64,000 nucleotides of DNA from Lachnotalea sp. AF33-28 (GTDB lineage: Bacteria > Bacillota > Clostridia > Lachnospirales > Lachnospiraceae). Location: positions 248,001 through 312,000 of the forward strand of contig NZ_QUEE01000003.1 in NCBI RefSeq assembly GCF_003477885.1, read 5' to 3'. Under the pieces are notes generated by a model. It saw only the letters and a list, made by a program, of their open reading frames with translations. It was not told the origin of the DNA and searched no databases. Each line of letters opens with the position of its first letter. Positions within the stretch are counted from its first letter, which is position 1. Below are positions 17,092-24,693 of this stretch, piece by piece. A program made the position numbers and the translations under genes.

Positions 17092-18513
17092 TTATTCCGT
17101 TGTACTCTCCGCTTCATCCGTCTGCACAGCGGTTGATGCTGAACCTGCGGTGCTTTCTCCGGCAGTAGGCTTTGCTGCTGTGCTGGCTGCCGTGCTCTCA
17201 GCAGGCCTGGACTCCGGCGCTGCCGTGCTTCCGGAAGCAGAGGAAGTCGATCCGCCGCTTTCCTCATCGGCAAGTGTAATCTCAACCATCGCGTTAATTT
17301 CATTTTGCAGGCTGAACGCGTCATCAAGTACTACTGTAACAGGCAGCGTATATAATCCTGGATCCATCCCTTCTACATTGATGGAAATCGTAAGGTCAGA
17401 CAGAGTTAATGCATCCAGATCATCCTTCAGTCCGATTACAGTGAGCTGCAGCGTCTGACCGTCCGCCAGGCGGTACTCCTGGTTATCCCTGCGGTGCAGG
17501 AAATCCACATTATCATTTGTAATGTCAAACGTTCTGTTTGTCAGAGGCTCAATGTGCAGTGTAACCGTCACTTTACTGGTCTCCATACCCACAAGCCGAA
17601 GCCCTTCGGGCAGATAATCATTCAGATCCAGCTCCACAGCCACATCCTCATTGGCTCCCGACACATCCAGCAGCTCTGAGTCCAGCGTAATGCTGGTGAT
17701 CGCTCCGGCTGCTGCCCTGGAGCCCGCAATCTTTGCCCTTTCCACAGAACAGGACCATGTAGTATACCGGTATCCCTCCATCGGCACACCGCCTACCTCT
17801 CCGACCACCACAGGAACAGAATTGATAGTCAGCACCGACGCTTTGACCAGGGCTGCCTCTGCTGAAATCGTTATTTTCTCATTATCCAGCGATATCTCCT
17901 CATTATTGCCGTCATAGACGGTGAGCTTGACCTCCGATGAAACATCGCTGCTCGCATCCGTAACGTCCAGCACTGCGACGACTTTGGCGATCTTCTTCGC
18001 AATGGACTCCGGCGCCCGTATCTCCACCTTGCTCGGAATCACTTCCGTGCTGCCTATGGCATAGCCCTCTGCCGGTTCGCCCACCAGTTCTACTTCTATG
18101 TTACGGTTTAAAGTCTGCATCTCTTCCACGCTGATCTTTAATACCTGGGTACTTAAGCGAACGGAGTCAGAATCAAACAGCCTCTTGTCTCCGCGGTATT
18201 CCCAATGGATCGGGACATTGCCCAGCACCGAGTTCCACTCGGATAAATCCACCCATACATTAAAATCTTCAGCTTTCACACTATTATATGAAAGCGTGCG
18301 AACCGGTATGGTCAGCTCCACAGTTCTGCTCTGATTCACCGTATAGGTCAGATTATTGTCAGTCAGCACCTGCTCATTGCGTATGGCAACCGTTTTTGTA
18401 ATCGGCTTATTTCTGAAGGGATTATCAATATTCACAACTACCATCCACAAAAGAAACGCGAAAAGTACGGCAAACAACTTCAGGGCCCAATTATTTGTCA
18501 CTATTTTTTTCAC
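17092..18513 (-). CDS. cdaR: CdaA regulatory protein CdaR (YbbR domains)
   Basis: 473 residues: one N-terminal membrane anchor (about residues 10-28), several YbbR-like beta domains outside the cell, and a low-complexity Ser/Thr/Ala/Glu-rich tail (about residues 415-473). CdaR proteins bind and modulate the diadenylate cyclase CdaA. The start is GTG at 18513 with AAGG seven bases upstream, and it overlaps the end of cdaA by 23 bases. The disordered tail is longer than in Bacillus and may span the cell wall. In many Firmicutes glmM follows; here ptsH does. Confidence 0.9.
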   Translation of the reverse strand: MKKIVTNNWALKLFAVLFAFLLWMVVVNIDNPFRNKPITKTVAIRNEQVLTDNNLTYTVNQSRTVELTIPVRTLSYNSVKAEDFNVWVDLSEWNSVLGNVPIHWEYRGDKRLFDSDSVRLSTQVLKISVEEMQTLNRNIEVELVGEPAEGYAIGSTEVIPSKVEIRAPESIAKKIAKVVAVLDVTDASSDVSSEVKLTVYDGNNEEISLDNEKITISAEAALVKASVLTINSVPVVVGEVGGVPMEGYRYTTWSCSVERAKIAGSRAAAGAITSITLDSELLDVSGANEDVAVELDLNDYLPEGLRLVGMETSKVTVTLHIEPLTNRTFDITNDNVDFLHRRDNQEYRLADGQTLQLTVIGLKDDLDALTLSDLTISINVEGMDPGLYTLPVTVVLDDAFSLQNEINAMVEITLADEESGGSTSSASGSTAAPESRPAESTAASTAAKPTAGESTAGSASTAVQTDEAESTTE

Positions 18514-19375
18514 TCTTCAGCCTTCCCTTCCACAGTTTAATGCCTTTTTTGCGGGAATTCCCTTCCTCCGGACGGATCCTGGCCAGTTCCGCTTTCAGCG
18601 TATCGCTGTCTAAGTTACGCTTGAGCACTCCCTCTGCTGCCAGGGATGTCGCGCCGGTCTCCTCCGACACAATCACAGTATACGAATCCGTCACTTCACT
18701 GATGCCGATACCTGCCCTATGGCGGGTGCCCAGTTCCTTGCTGATGGACGTATTATCGGACAGAGGCAGGTAACAGGTAGCCGCCGTCACCCTGTTTCCC
18801 CTGACAATAACCGCGCCGTCATGCAAAGGCGTATTATGTTCAAATATATTGATCAGAAGCTGGCTTGTTACAATAGCATCAACTTCTATTCCGGTCCTTT
18901 CATATTCTGCCAGTGACATATCTTTCTGTATCACAATAAGAGCGCCTGTCTTGGTCTTTCCAAGTTCATATGCCGCTCTGGCGATCTCATTGATCGTTCT
19001 GTCCGTTATATAATTTTCTTCAATACGGCCGTTATCAAAGGTCAGGATATGGGAAAACAGCCGTTTTCTTCCCAGCTGCTCCACAGCCTTTCTGATCTCC
19101 GGCTGGAATATAACCACAAATGCTATGATGATATAATTGATGGCTGCATTTACCAGCCACACTATCGTGTTCAACTTGAAAAAAACCGCCAGCAGATAAA
19201 ATGCCATCAGTATGGCAATTCCTTTCAGAAGGGTCCAGGCCTGCCGGTCTCTGAACCACAGTATAACCTGGTACACCACTACCGCAAGGATAATAATCTC
19301 TACAATATCGGTGATGCCTATGCTTCTGGGAATCTTATCCAGTGCATCGCTCCAAAACGCTTTTAATTCCTCCAT
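18491..19375 (-). CDS. cdaA: Diadenylate cyclase CdaA
   Basis: 294 residues: three N-terminal membrane helices (within residues 20-92) and a DAC domain with the catalytic motifs DGA (186-188) and RHR (218-220). It makes the second messenger c-di-AMP from two ATP at the membrane. The ATG at 19375 has GGGAG upstream. It overlaps cdaR and follows two membrane-protein genes that may belong to the same operon. c-di-AMP commonly controls potassium transport; a KtrAB-type system is encoded at 32-34 kb. Confidence 0.96.
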   Translation of the reverse strand: MEELKAFWSDALDKIPRSIGITDIVEIIILAVVVYQVILWFRDRQAWTLLKGIAILMAFYLLAVFFKLNTIVWLVNAAINYIIIAFVVIFQPEIRKAVEQLGRKRLFSHILTFDNGRIEENYITDRTINEIARAAYELGKTKTGALIVIQKDMSLAEYERTGIEVDAIVTSQLLINIFEHNTPLHDGAVIVRGNRVTAATCYLPLSDNTSISKELGTRHRAGIGISEVTDSYTVIVSEETGATSLAAEGVLKRNLDSDTLKAELARIRPEEGNSRKKGIKLWKGRLKSEKNSDK

Positions 19376-19427
19376 AATCCACTCCCAAAGTTGTTCCCGC
19401 CTCACCGTCCTGCCCTAAAAGCGGCTT

Positions 19428-20387
19428 CTACTCTTCTTTCTGTCCCCTGGCATTTTTAGGATTGATCTGTTTTACCTGGACATCCTGCGCTGTCACGGTG
19501 TTCTTGGGCACAGCCTTAACATAGTAATAATATTCATCATCTTCAAACTGGGTGTACTCTGTCCTGGAATAATCCACTGAAAAGAAAAAGAACTGGAGCA
19601 CAAAGGCCAGCAGCCCCGATAAAAAGGACTGTGCCAGGATAGCGGCGATGGAAAATGTCGCCGTATCGATATCAAGCACAAAAACGCCCGCCAGCAACAA
19701 CATTATATTCACAACCAGCCCGGTTATGATCGCGATCTCCCAGGAATGATCCACGGACAGCCTTCGGATGCAGTATACGACCAGCATAGTAGCCACAAAT
19801 GCTATGATCATAAGCAGCATCTGATCATTATCTTTGATGAAATTGATCAGCTGGGTGTATCTCTGAAGCATGGTAAGCGATCCGGTATCCGCGAGGATTC
19901 CCGCGCTGTCCTTCACAAAATGCATGATATAATAAATAACAACGCCGAAAGCAAGCGGTATGGCTGAGGTGATGCCGCACAAAAGCCCCGCAGCAACCGG
20001 GACTATATAGGGCACTTTCAGGAAAAACAGCAGCGGCGTCAGAATCAGAAGGATGCTGTCACCGGGCAGAAACATGTAGTAAAGCAGTGCTGCAACTATA
20101 AACAGCGCCAGAGCCGTTACCGCAACTTCCAGGGAAAGCGCCGTAAAATGAGCCAGAACCACAGCCATCATCACAAAGGTGATGCCGCCGTAAGGCAAAA
20201 ACGCACAGATCAGCGACAATACCAATACGATAAAAATGCTGTTCAGCCTGCTCATAAATCCCACATTCGCATTGATCGTCATCAGGGCGACAAATGCCAA
20301 TAAAAATTTTACCGCAGGAGTGATAAAGCGTTCATATTTGGTATAGAACTGCTTAATCCGCTCTTTTAATTCCAACAATTGTATCAT
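19428..20387 (-). CDS. Uncharacterised polytopic membrane protein upstream of cdaA
   Basis: 319 residues with about eight to nine hydrophobic segments up to residue 265 and an acidic/polar tail of about 50 residues (including EDDEYYYYVKAVPK). I do not recognise a named family. Its start overlaps the small membrane-protein gene by four bases (ATGA), and cdaA begins 52 bases after its stop, so the group is probably one transcript. The cytoplasmic or external position of the tail is unclear. A link to c-di-AMP synthesis or transport is suggested only by position. Confidence 0.7.
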   Translation of the reverse strand: MIQLLELKERIKQFYTKYERFITPAVKFLLAFVALMTINANVGFMSRLNSIFIVLVLSLICAFLPYGGITFVMMAVVLAHFTALSLEVAVTALALFIVAALLYYMFLPGDSILLILTPLLFFLKVPYIVPVAAGLLCGITSAIPLAFGVVIYYIMHFVKDSAGILADTGSLTMLQRYTQLINFIKDNDQMLLMIIAFVATMLVVYCIRRLSVDHSWEIAIITGLVVNIMLLLAGVFVLDIDTATFSIAAILAQSFLSGLLAFVLQFFFFSVDYSRTEYTQFEDDEYYYYVKAVPKNTVTAQDVQVKQINPKNARGQKEE

Positions 20388-20791
20388 AAAGTCTGATCCT
20401 TTCCTTCTTTCGAGTAATATTTCTGAAGACGCTTCAGGTTAGTCATATAGGGGCGCATCTTCTTCATGGCCTGATCATAGCGCGCGCTGTAGATGAGACC
20501 CGCAATTATACCGTACAGCAGGGCAAATGCTACATATCCTAAAAGGACCATCTCTCCCAACTGAAACAGACGGTCCACACTGAATTCGGTCAGCAGCCGC
20601 TCCGCATCATACAGCACCCACATCAGCACAAACAGCCCATAGCATACGGTAGCACCTAACACACATTTAATGATATGATAAGTTACATAGTCAAATTTGT
20701 AATACTGATTTATATGCAGCGCCTTCTTTTTCTGCTTTTCTTCAAAGACGGCTGCTTTGGTCATTATTTTTATTTTTGCCTCATTGAGCAT
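20384..20791 (-). CDS. Small membrane protein, first gene of the cda operon
   Basis: 135 residues with two hydrophobic helices (about residues 45-67 and 85-108), flanked by basic cytoplasmic segments (KQKKKALH; MKKMRPYMTNLKRLQKYYSKEGKDQ). The ATG at 20791 has AGAGGA upstream. Codons further upstream are translated R5 repeat and were discarded. It overlaps the next membrane protein by four bases. The function is unknown; the paired genes look like a conserved unit with cdaA/cdaR. Confidence 0.7.
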   Translation of the reverse strand: MLNEAKIKIMTKAAVFEEKQKKKALHINQYYKFDYVTYHIIKCVLGATVCYGLFVLMWVLYDAERLLTEFSVDRLFQLGEMVLLGYVAFALLYGIIAGLIYSARYDQAMKKMRPYMTNLKRLQKYYSKEGKDQTL

Positions 20792-20820
20792 ATTCAATCC
20801 TCTTTTCAAACCGGACTGCA

Positions 20821-21100
20821 CTGCGCAGACGAAAATCAGCGCAGGTATAATGTCTCTCGACATTATGCCATGTCGGCAAGCCGACATGGCCCCTCTGGGG
20901 CGTTGCGCATGATTTTCTATGGAAATTGTCTGCTGCGCAGACGAAAATCAGCGCAGGTATAATGTCTCTCGACATTATACTATGTCGGCAAGCCGACATA
21001 GCCCCTCTGGGGCGTTGCGCATGATTTTCTATGGAATTAGTCTGCTACGCAGACGAAAATCAGCGCAGGTATAATGTCTCTCGACATTATACCATGTTAT
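20821..21100. repeat. R5 tandem repeat, 112-bp unit, 2.5 copies
   Basis: Direct repeats with a period of exactly 112 bases (the same GCAGAC begins at 20825, 20937 and 21049). Each unit contains three back-to-back hairpins: TATAATGTC with GACATTATA, ATGTCGGC with GCCGACAT, and GCCCC with GGGGC. Differences between units are compensatory (GCC versus ACT in one arm with GGC versus AGC in the other). It occupies the stretch upstream of the cda operon (20792-21215) and supplies several TATAAT-like boxes. Confidence 0.9.
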
Positions 21101-21168
21101 AAAAAAAAATTCGAGGTCTTAATTATTAAATTTTATTGACAGCGCATGTGGCTAGGCCTGTCGAGGGT

Positions 21169-21199
21169 GCAAAAATGCCGGAAATACCGGCATTTTTGC
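21169..21199 (-). terminator. Hairpin terminator after the MBL-fold gene
   Basis: A 13-bp perfect stem (GCAAAAATGCCGG with CCGGCATTTTTGC, five-base loop), starting 17 bases past the stop of the minus-strand gene at 21216. The T-tract is inside the 3' arm and no T run follows the stem, so it may act more as a processing or stability hairpin. Confidence 0.6.
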
Positions 21200-21215
21200 C
21201 CGGCCAGTGAGCAAG

Positions 21216-22055
21216 CTACAATATTATTATTCTTCCCGTAGTCAGTTCCTGCACCCGGTTTCCCAGGTGGATTTTAAGCTGTTCATATGCCGGCCTGCCC
21301 GTGCAATGGCCAGTATAAAGCAGCTCAAGACCCGCCGCGTCAAGCGCATCCGCAATTTTCCGAATCTCTGTTTCCGTGTACAGGCATGTCTCACGGCCGT
21401 TTTCCTTTCCTTTCATATGGAGGCCGCCCAGATATGCATAGAGTTTTCTATGCGGGAACGCGGATTTTGTTTCTTCTATTATATTGACGATTCCCGCATG
21501 CGAACAGCTGTTAAAAATCACCAGGCCCTTCGCCGTGTCAAATACAAGGCTTAACTCATGGGAAAAGTCATCCGGAAGCAGTTTCTCGCCACACATCTTG
21601 TACAGCCCGGCCCTTGCACCAATCTCTTCCAGATTTTTAGAAGCATGCGGCAGCAGATATACGCCGTCGGCGATGCGGGTGCGGCCGTCAATCAGCCTGA
21701 AACGCTCCTTATAGACCGGCCATACCTCCTCGGGTATACCGATTTCATGAAGCCGGCCTCCGGAGCCGGAATAATGCGGTTCCCCCACCTGGCGCATCGC
21801 ATAGATGTCTGCTGTCCTGCCGCCGTCAAGAAACCTGGCAAAACCGCCTGAGTGGTCGTAATGCCCGTGGGATAAAATGCATATATCCGCATCCTTAACC
21901 GAAACCTGCAGGCGATATGCATTCTCCCGAAAAGCATCCGTAGATCCGGCATCCAGAAGATATCTCAAACCGTTATACTCAATAAACAAGCTCAGCCCAT
22001 GTTCACATATGAGATCCGAATTGGAACTATTTTCAATCAATACTGTTACTTTCAA
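21216..22055 (-). CDS. MBL-fold metallo-hydrolase
   Basis: 279 residues of the metallo-beta-lactamase fold with the metal motif SHGHYDHSGG (H63, H65, D67, H68) and later histidines in SCSHAGIVN and GHCTG. The sequence resembles the archaeal/clostridial group often annotated as 7,8-dihydropterin-6-yl-methyl-beta-ribofuranosylaminobenzene phosphate synthase-like, but those labels are loose. The start is TTG at 22055 preceded by GAGGG; no ATG of proper context exists nearby. R1 copy d lies just upstream. The substrate is unknown. Confidence 0.8.
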   Translation of the reverse strand: MKVTVLIENSSNSDLICEHGLSLFIEYNGLRYLLDAGSTDAFRENAYRLQVSVKDADICILSHGHYDHSGGFARFLDGGRTADIYAMRQVGEPHYSGSGGRLHEIGIPEEVWPVYKERFRLIDGRTRIADGVYLLPHASKNLEEIGARAGLYKMCGEKLLPDDFSHELSLVFDTAKGLVIFNSCSHAGIVNIIEETKSAFPHRKLYAYLGGLHMKGKENGRETCLYTETEIRKIADALDAAGLELLYTGHCTGRPAYEQLKIHLGNRVQELTTGRIIIL

Positions 22056-22083
22056 GATTATTTCCCTCTTTTACTGTACGAAA

Positions 22084-22116
22084 GTTGATGGCCTGCGCAC
22101 ACTTCAGTGTGCTTCC
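22084..22116 (-). repeat. R1 repeat, copy d (second hairpin degenerate)
   Basis: The first hairpin is intact (GCACACTGAAGTGTGC, a perfect palindrome with its arms) and is followed by GCAGGCCATCAAC, but the distal arm of the second hairpin has been lost. It lies between the acetyltransferase stop and the TTG start of the MBL gene, upstream of its RBS and in the same orientation. Confidence 0.8.
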
Positions 22117-22137
22117 TCTATGTTTCCCGTTCTGCCA

Positions 22138-22761
22138 TCAGGCATCCAGATACTCCTGCAGAGCTTTTGCAAGTTTACCGATATGCAGCCCGTCCACAAA
22201 GGAATGATGCGCCTGAACAGAGAAGGGAAGAAGTACCTTGCCGTCTCTTTCATAATATCTGCCCCAGTCAAAAAGCGGGGTTGCGTTGTCCTTTTTACCG
22301 GAGTTAGTATGGGAGATATGGGTATAGGTAACCCAAGGCATCGGTGAAAACTGAAACACGTCCGTACCGAGAGGCCCTGTAAAGTACTCTTTCTGCTCTC
22401 TGGCCGCCTTTAAAGCCTCTGTCACATATTCCTCCATCGTATCAGCCATCGGTACATTCACCACTTTAAAGAGCTCTGTCTCCGGATCCAGATAGGTGAA
22501 AGCGGTATCGATCCGGTCGAATAGCACGGCCTGTCCATCCACAAAACGGCAGCGGAATTCTTCAATTTCATTGGCACATTCCGTCACGGCATAGATCATG
22601 GACATGGTAAAGGAATAATGAAGCTCCTTCACCCTTTTTAAAAACCGGGTGATATCCAGTTCAAACGTCACGCAGAACGCCGGCTCCACGCTGTCTCTGA
22701 ATACCGCGCAGTGCACAGCCCGCTTCCAGCTGCCCATGTCGATTATTTCATAATGATTCAT
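22138..22761 (-). CDS. CatA-like O-acetyltransferase (chloramphenicol acetyltransferase fold)
   Basis: 207 residues, close to the size of CAT. The catalytic motif HHSFVDGLH (H185/H186) near the C-terminus matches the HHxxxDGxH of the CAT family. CATs are cytoplasmic trimers using acetyl-CoA; whether this member acts on chloramphenicol is not certain, since many such genes in clostridial chromosomes do not confer resistance. The RBS is AAGGGA. It is a chromosomal single gene with no mobile element genes beside it. Confidence 0.85.
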   Translation of the reverse strand: MNHYEIIDMGSWKRAVHCAVFRDSVEPAFCVTFELDITRFLKRVKELHYSFTMSMIYAVTECANEIEEFRCRFVDGQAVLFDRIDTAFTYLDPETELFKVVNVPMADTMEEYVTEALKAAREQKEYFTGPLGTDVFQFSPMPWVTYTHISHTNSGKKDNATPLFDWGRYYERDGKVLLPFSVQAHHSFVDGLHIGKLAKALQEYLDA

Positions 22762-22847
22762 AACGGATTCCCTTCTTTCATTCCATTGTACCGCCGCTCA
22801 AGTGAACAGCAGCATGCTGTCATTTCAGCGGCGCTAAAGCCACTATA

Positions 22848-23070
22848 TTACTGTTCACGGTGCCGATAAAGCAGCGCAAGACAGGGCAGGGTATATTCCT
22901 CATAGGGATCCCGCAAAGCCCGCACAAAGAAGCGCACTGATGTGCGCGCAGGTCATCAACCTGGCGGTTGGTGACGATCTGCGCGCTTCACGGAGCGAGA
23001 GCGGGTCCCAATGAGGAATATACCCTGCCCTGCCTTGCGCGGGAATTTTACGTTAACTGTCAATGGTAAC
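22848..23070. repeat. R2 long fold-back element, copy B
   Basis: Arms of about 40 bases (22874-22914 and 23001-23040) pair with only three differences. The loop contains a complete R1 copy (22929-22975). Outer flanks and the CTCCGTGAAGCGCGC segment match copy A, whereas the stem core (CAGGGCAGGGTATAT) is unrelated to copy A's. The left half of the 22762-23350 intergenic region consists of this element. Confidence 0.9.
22929..22975 (+). repeat. R1 two-hairpin repeat, copy e, inside R2 copy B
   Basis: Reads on the plus strand: a GCGCACTGATGTGCGC hairpin, CAGGTCATCA, and an ACCTGGCGGTT stem. It is the only copy not next to a start codon; it sits in the loop of a long fold-back. Confidence 0.8.
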
Positions 23071-23234
23071 AATTATGTAACAGTTCAGACGGCTCATCTT
23101 CTTGACCGAAGAAACCGGTCAAGAAGCATCGGATGTCCATCCGATGTGAAAAAAAAGTACAAAAACAGTCTTATGAGCAAGCTCAACGCCTGCTTTTGCA
23201 CTTTTTTTCCCGCCGTCTGAACTGTTACATAATT
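23071..23234. repeat. R3 MITE-like element, copy 1
   Basis: 23-base perfect terminal inverted repeats (23071-23093 and 23212-23234; GTAACAGTTCAGACGGC is the inner part) bound a 164-bp element with no coding capacity. The interior has a CATCGGATG/CATCCGATG hairpin. It lies immediately beside R2 copy B, upstream of the promoter of the small plus-strand gene. Confidence 0.9.
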
Positions 23235-23267
23235 ATAAGTCACATCCGAAATAAAGTCAAAAATCGG

Positions 23268-23297
23268 CTGGCAGCGCCCGGATAAGCATGATATAAT
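23268..23297 (+). promoter_or_regulatory. Extended -10 promoter for the 23351 gene
   Basis: CTGGCA and TATAAT are separated by 18 bases, and TG-A precedes TATAAT, giving an extended -10. The start codon is 54 bases downstream. Confidence 0.65.
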
Positions 23298-23350
23298 AGG
23301 GATAGGCATTAACCCGATGTTATAAATTTCATCAGAAAGAAGGGATATCA

Positions 23351-23710
23351 ATGGATAAGGATGTGCTGAATTATGTCATTGACAAAACTCATGAACTCAT
23401 GAGTGCACCGTCCTGCAGCAGTGAAACAAAAGCGGCAGCAGAGGCATGGCTTAAAGCTGTCGGCACCGAGGAAGAAACCGCAGAAACCGTTAAGTACATT
23501 GAGGAACTGGAAGCTGATATCATGCCGATCGACCTTTTAATCGGTTTTGCAGAATCCGACGGCGGCATCAAATGTTTCGGTGAGGATACTGCTAAAAACA
23601 TCGCGGCCCACGCCAGGGAAATCAAAGCCGCTGGGGCCAAATTCTGTGACTGCCCTGCCTGCGCAGCTGTAGCAGCGATTCTCGAAAAGAAGGATGCTCT
23701 TCTCAAATAA
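23351..23710 (+). CDS. Small acidic protein of unknown function with a CxCxxC motif
   Basis: 119 residues, mostly helical and acidic, with Cys at residues 17 (PSCSS) and 75 (KCFG) and a CDCPAC cluster near residues 97-102. Similar small clostridial proteins are often labelled 'molecular chaperone Hsp90', from memory, but nothing here resembles the Hsp90 ATPase domain. AAGGG precedes the ATG and an extended -10 promoter lies upstream. It is one of only two plus-strand genes and converges on greA across a shared terminator. The cysteines could bind a metal; function is unknown. Confidence 0.75.
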   Translation: MDKDVLNYVIDKTHELMSAPSCSSETKAAAEAWLKAVGTEEETAETVKYIEELEADIMPIDLLIGFAESDGGIKCFGEDTAKNIAAHAREIKAAGAKFCDCPACAAVAAILEKKDALLK

Positions 23711-23822
23711 CCGGGCAATCGCATAACACTCTGAAGCGGTCCGCCGCATGCAGTCCTAAGCGGAACTGCTTTGTTCAATAGGAAGGCTTCTGCCGGATGC
23801 ACTCTAATGACCAAACAGAATG

Positions 23823-23872
23823 AAATAAGGGAAGGCCGTCCATCCGTTCGATGACACGCCCTTCCCTTATTT
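23823..23872. terminator. Bidirectional terminator between the 23351 gene and greA
   Basis: A 13-bp perfect stem, AAATAAGGGAAGG (23823-23835) with its complement (23860-23872), carries A/T tracts at its base on both strands, so it can end both convergent transcripts. A partial R6-like sequence (CCTAAGCGGAAC, ATAGGA) lies between it and the stop codon. Confidence 0.8.
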
Positions 23873-23890
23873 AACTCTTTATATGCCGAT

Positions 23891-24376
23891 TCAGGATACT
23901 CTCTGGATCTCCAGTATCTTATATTCGATCACTCCGGCCTGGGTCTCAACCTCGACGGTTTCTCCGGCCTTTCTGCCCAGCAGCGCTCTGCCCACCGGGG
24001 ATTCGTTGGAAATTTTGTTCTGCAGGCTGTTGGCTTCTGTGGAACCGACAATCTTAAATTCGATTTCCTCATCATATTCCACGTCGTACACCTTCACCTG
24101 GCATCCCACATTGATCTTATCCAGCTCTATCTCATCCTCAACAACAACTTCCGCGTTCTTGAGCAGCTTTTCCAGTTCTTCAATCCGAAGCTCAATGTCC
24201 CTCTGTTCATCCTTTGCGGCATCATATTCCGCATTTTCAGACAGATCACCCTGTTCCCTGGCTTCCTTGATCTTCTGAGCCACTTCTTTTCTTCTGTTTA
24301 ACTTTAAGTCCGCCAGTTCTTCTTCATATTTTTTCAAGCCCGCATATGTCAGTATGTTTTTTTTCGTATCCGCCAT
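23891..24376 (-). CDS. greA: Transcription elongation factor GreA
   Basis: 161 residues: an N-terminal antiparallel coiled coil (about residues 10-78) with the acidic tip ENAEYDAAKDEQ that reaches the RNA polymerase active site, and a C-terminal FKBP-like domain with SPVGRALLGRKAGE. It stimulates transcript cleavage in backtracked complexes. The ATG at 24376 is preferred (AGGAGAGG upstream, slightly long spacing); the frame stays open upstream. Transcribed from a consensus promoter at 24454-24482. Confidence 0.96.
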   Translation of the reverse strand: MADTKKNILTYAGLKKYEEELADLKLNRRKEVAQKIKEAREQGDLSENAEYDAAKDEQRDIELRIEELEKLLKNAEVVVEDEIELDKINVGCQVKVYDVEYDEEIEFKIVGSTEANSLQNKISNESPVGRALLGRKAGETVEVETQAGVIEYKILEIQRVS

Positions 24377-24453
24377 TACTTTACGCACCTCTCCTGTTTC
24401 CATAAATAATATCATCAGCCACCGGGACTGATGGCCCCAAATTCATTCAGAGT

Positions 24454-24482
24454 ATTATATCCCAAAGCCCCGCTATTGTCAA
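24454..24482 (-). promoter_or_regulatory. Consensus housekeeping promoter of greA
   Basis: On the minus strand TTGACA and TATAAT are both perfect and 17 bases apart. The leader of about 70 bases contains a short CATCAG/CTGATG hairpin before the RBS. Confidence 0.92.
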
Positions 24483-24511
24483 CATTTGCACCTTCTTTTT
24501 TGTTCCTGCCT

Positions 24512-24676
24512 TAGAGCGTGTCTGAAAATTAGCTTTCCGTAAGATGTGCGTCACACATTGTGGGAGATTGCCTCCAAATGAGGGAGGCGCAGTGGGCTGC
24601 GTTGACCAAATTTGGAGGTAATAACCCGCAACGTGGGGCGCGCAGATTGCGGAAATGAATTTTCAGACACGCTCTA
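24512..24676. mobile_element. R4 MITE with TA target duplication
   Basis: 19-base perfect inverted ends (TAGAGCGTGTCTGAAAATT at 24512 and its complement ending at 24676). The outermost TA on each side is probably the duplicated target, as made by IS630/Tc1-type transposases. The 165-bp interior has no reading frame. It lies between the greA promoter and the dusB stop. No transposase is encoded in this window. Confidence 0.9.
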
Positions 24677-24693
24677 GTATATGACAGCAAAAT

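Noticed and set aside
20792..20887. N-terminal extension of the small membrane protein before cdaA
   Set aside because: The extra codons are R5 repeat sequence (SACRHGIMSRDIIPALIFVC); the ATG at 20791 has the only proper RBS.
20821..21100. CRISPR array
   Set aside because: The 112-bp units are continuous repeats without unique spacers and contain internal hairpins; no cas genes are near.
23351..23710. Hsp90 chaperone
   Set aside because: At 119 residues and without any GHKL ATPase motif, the protein cannot be an Hsp90; the label is only a recalled database name.
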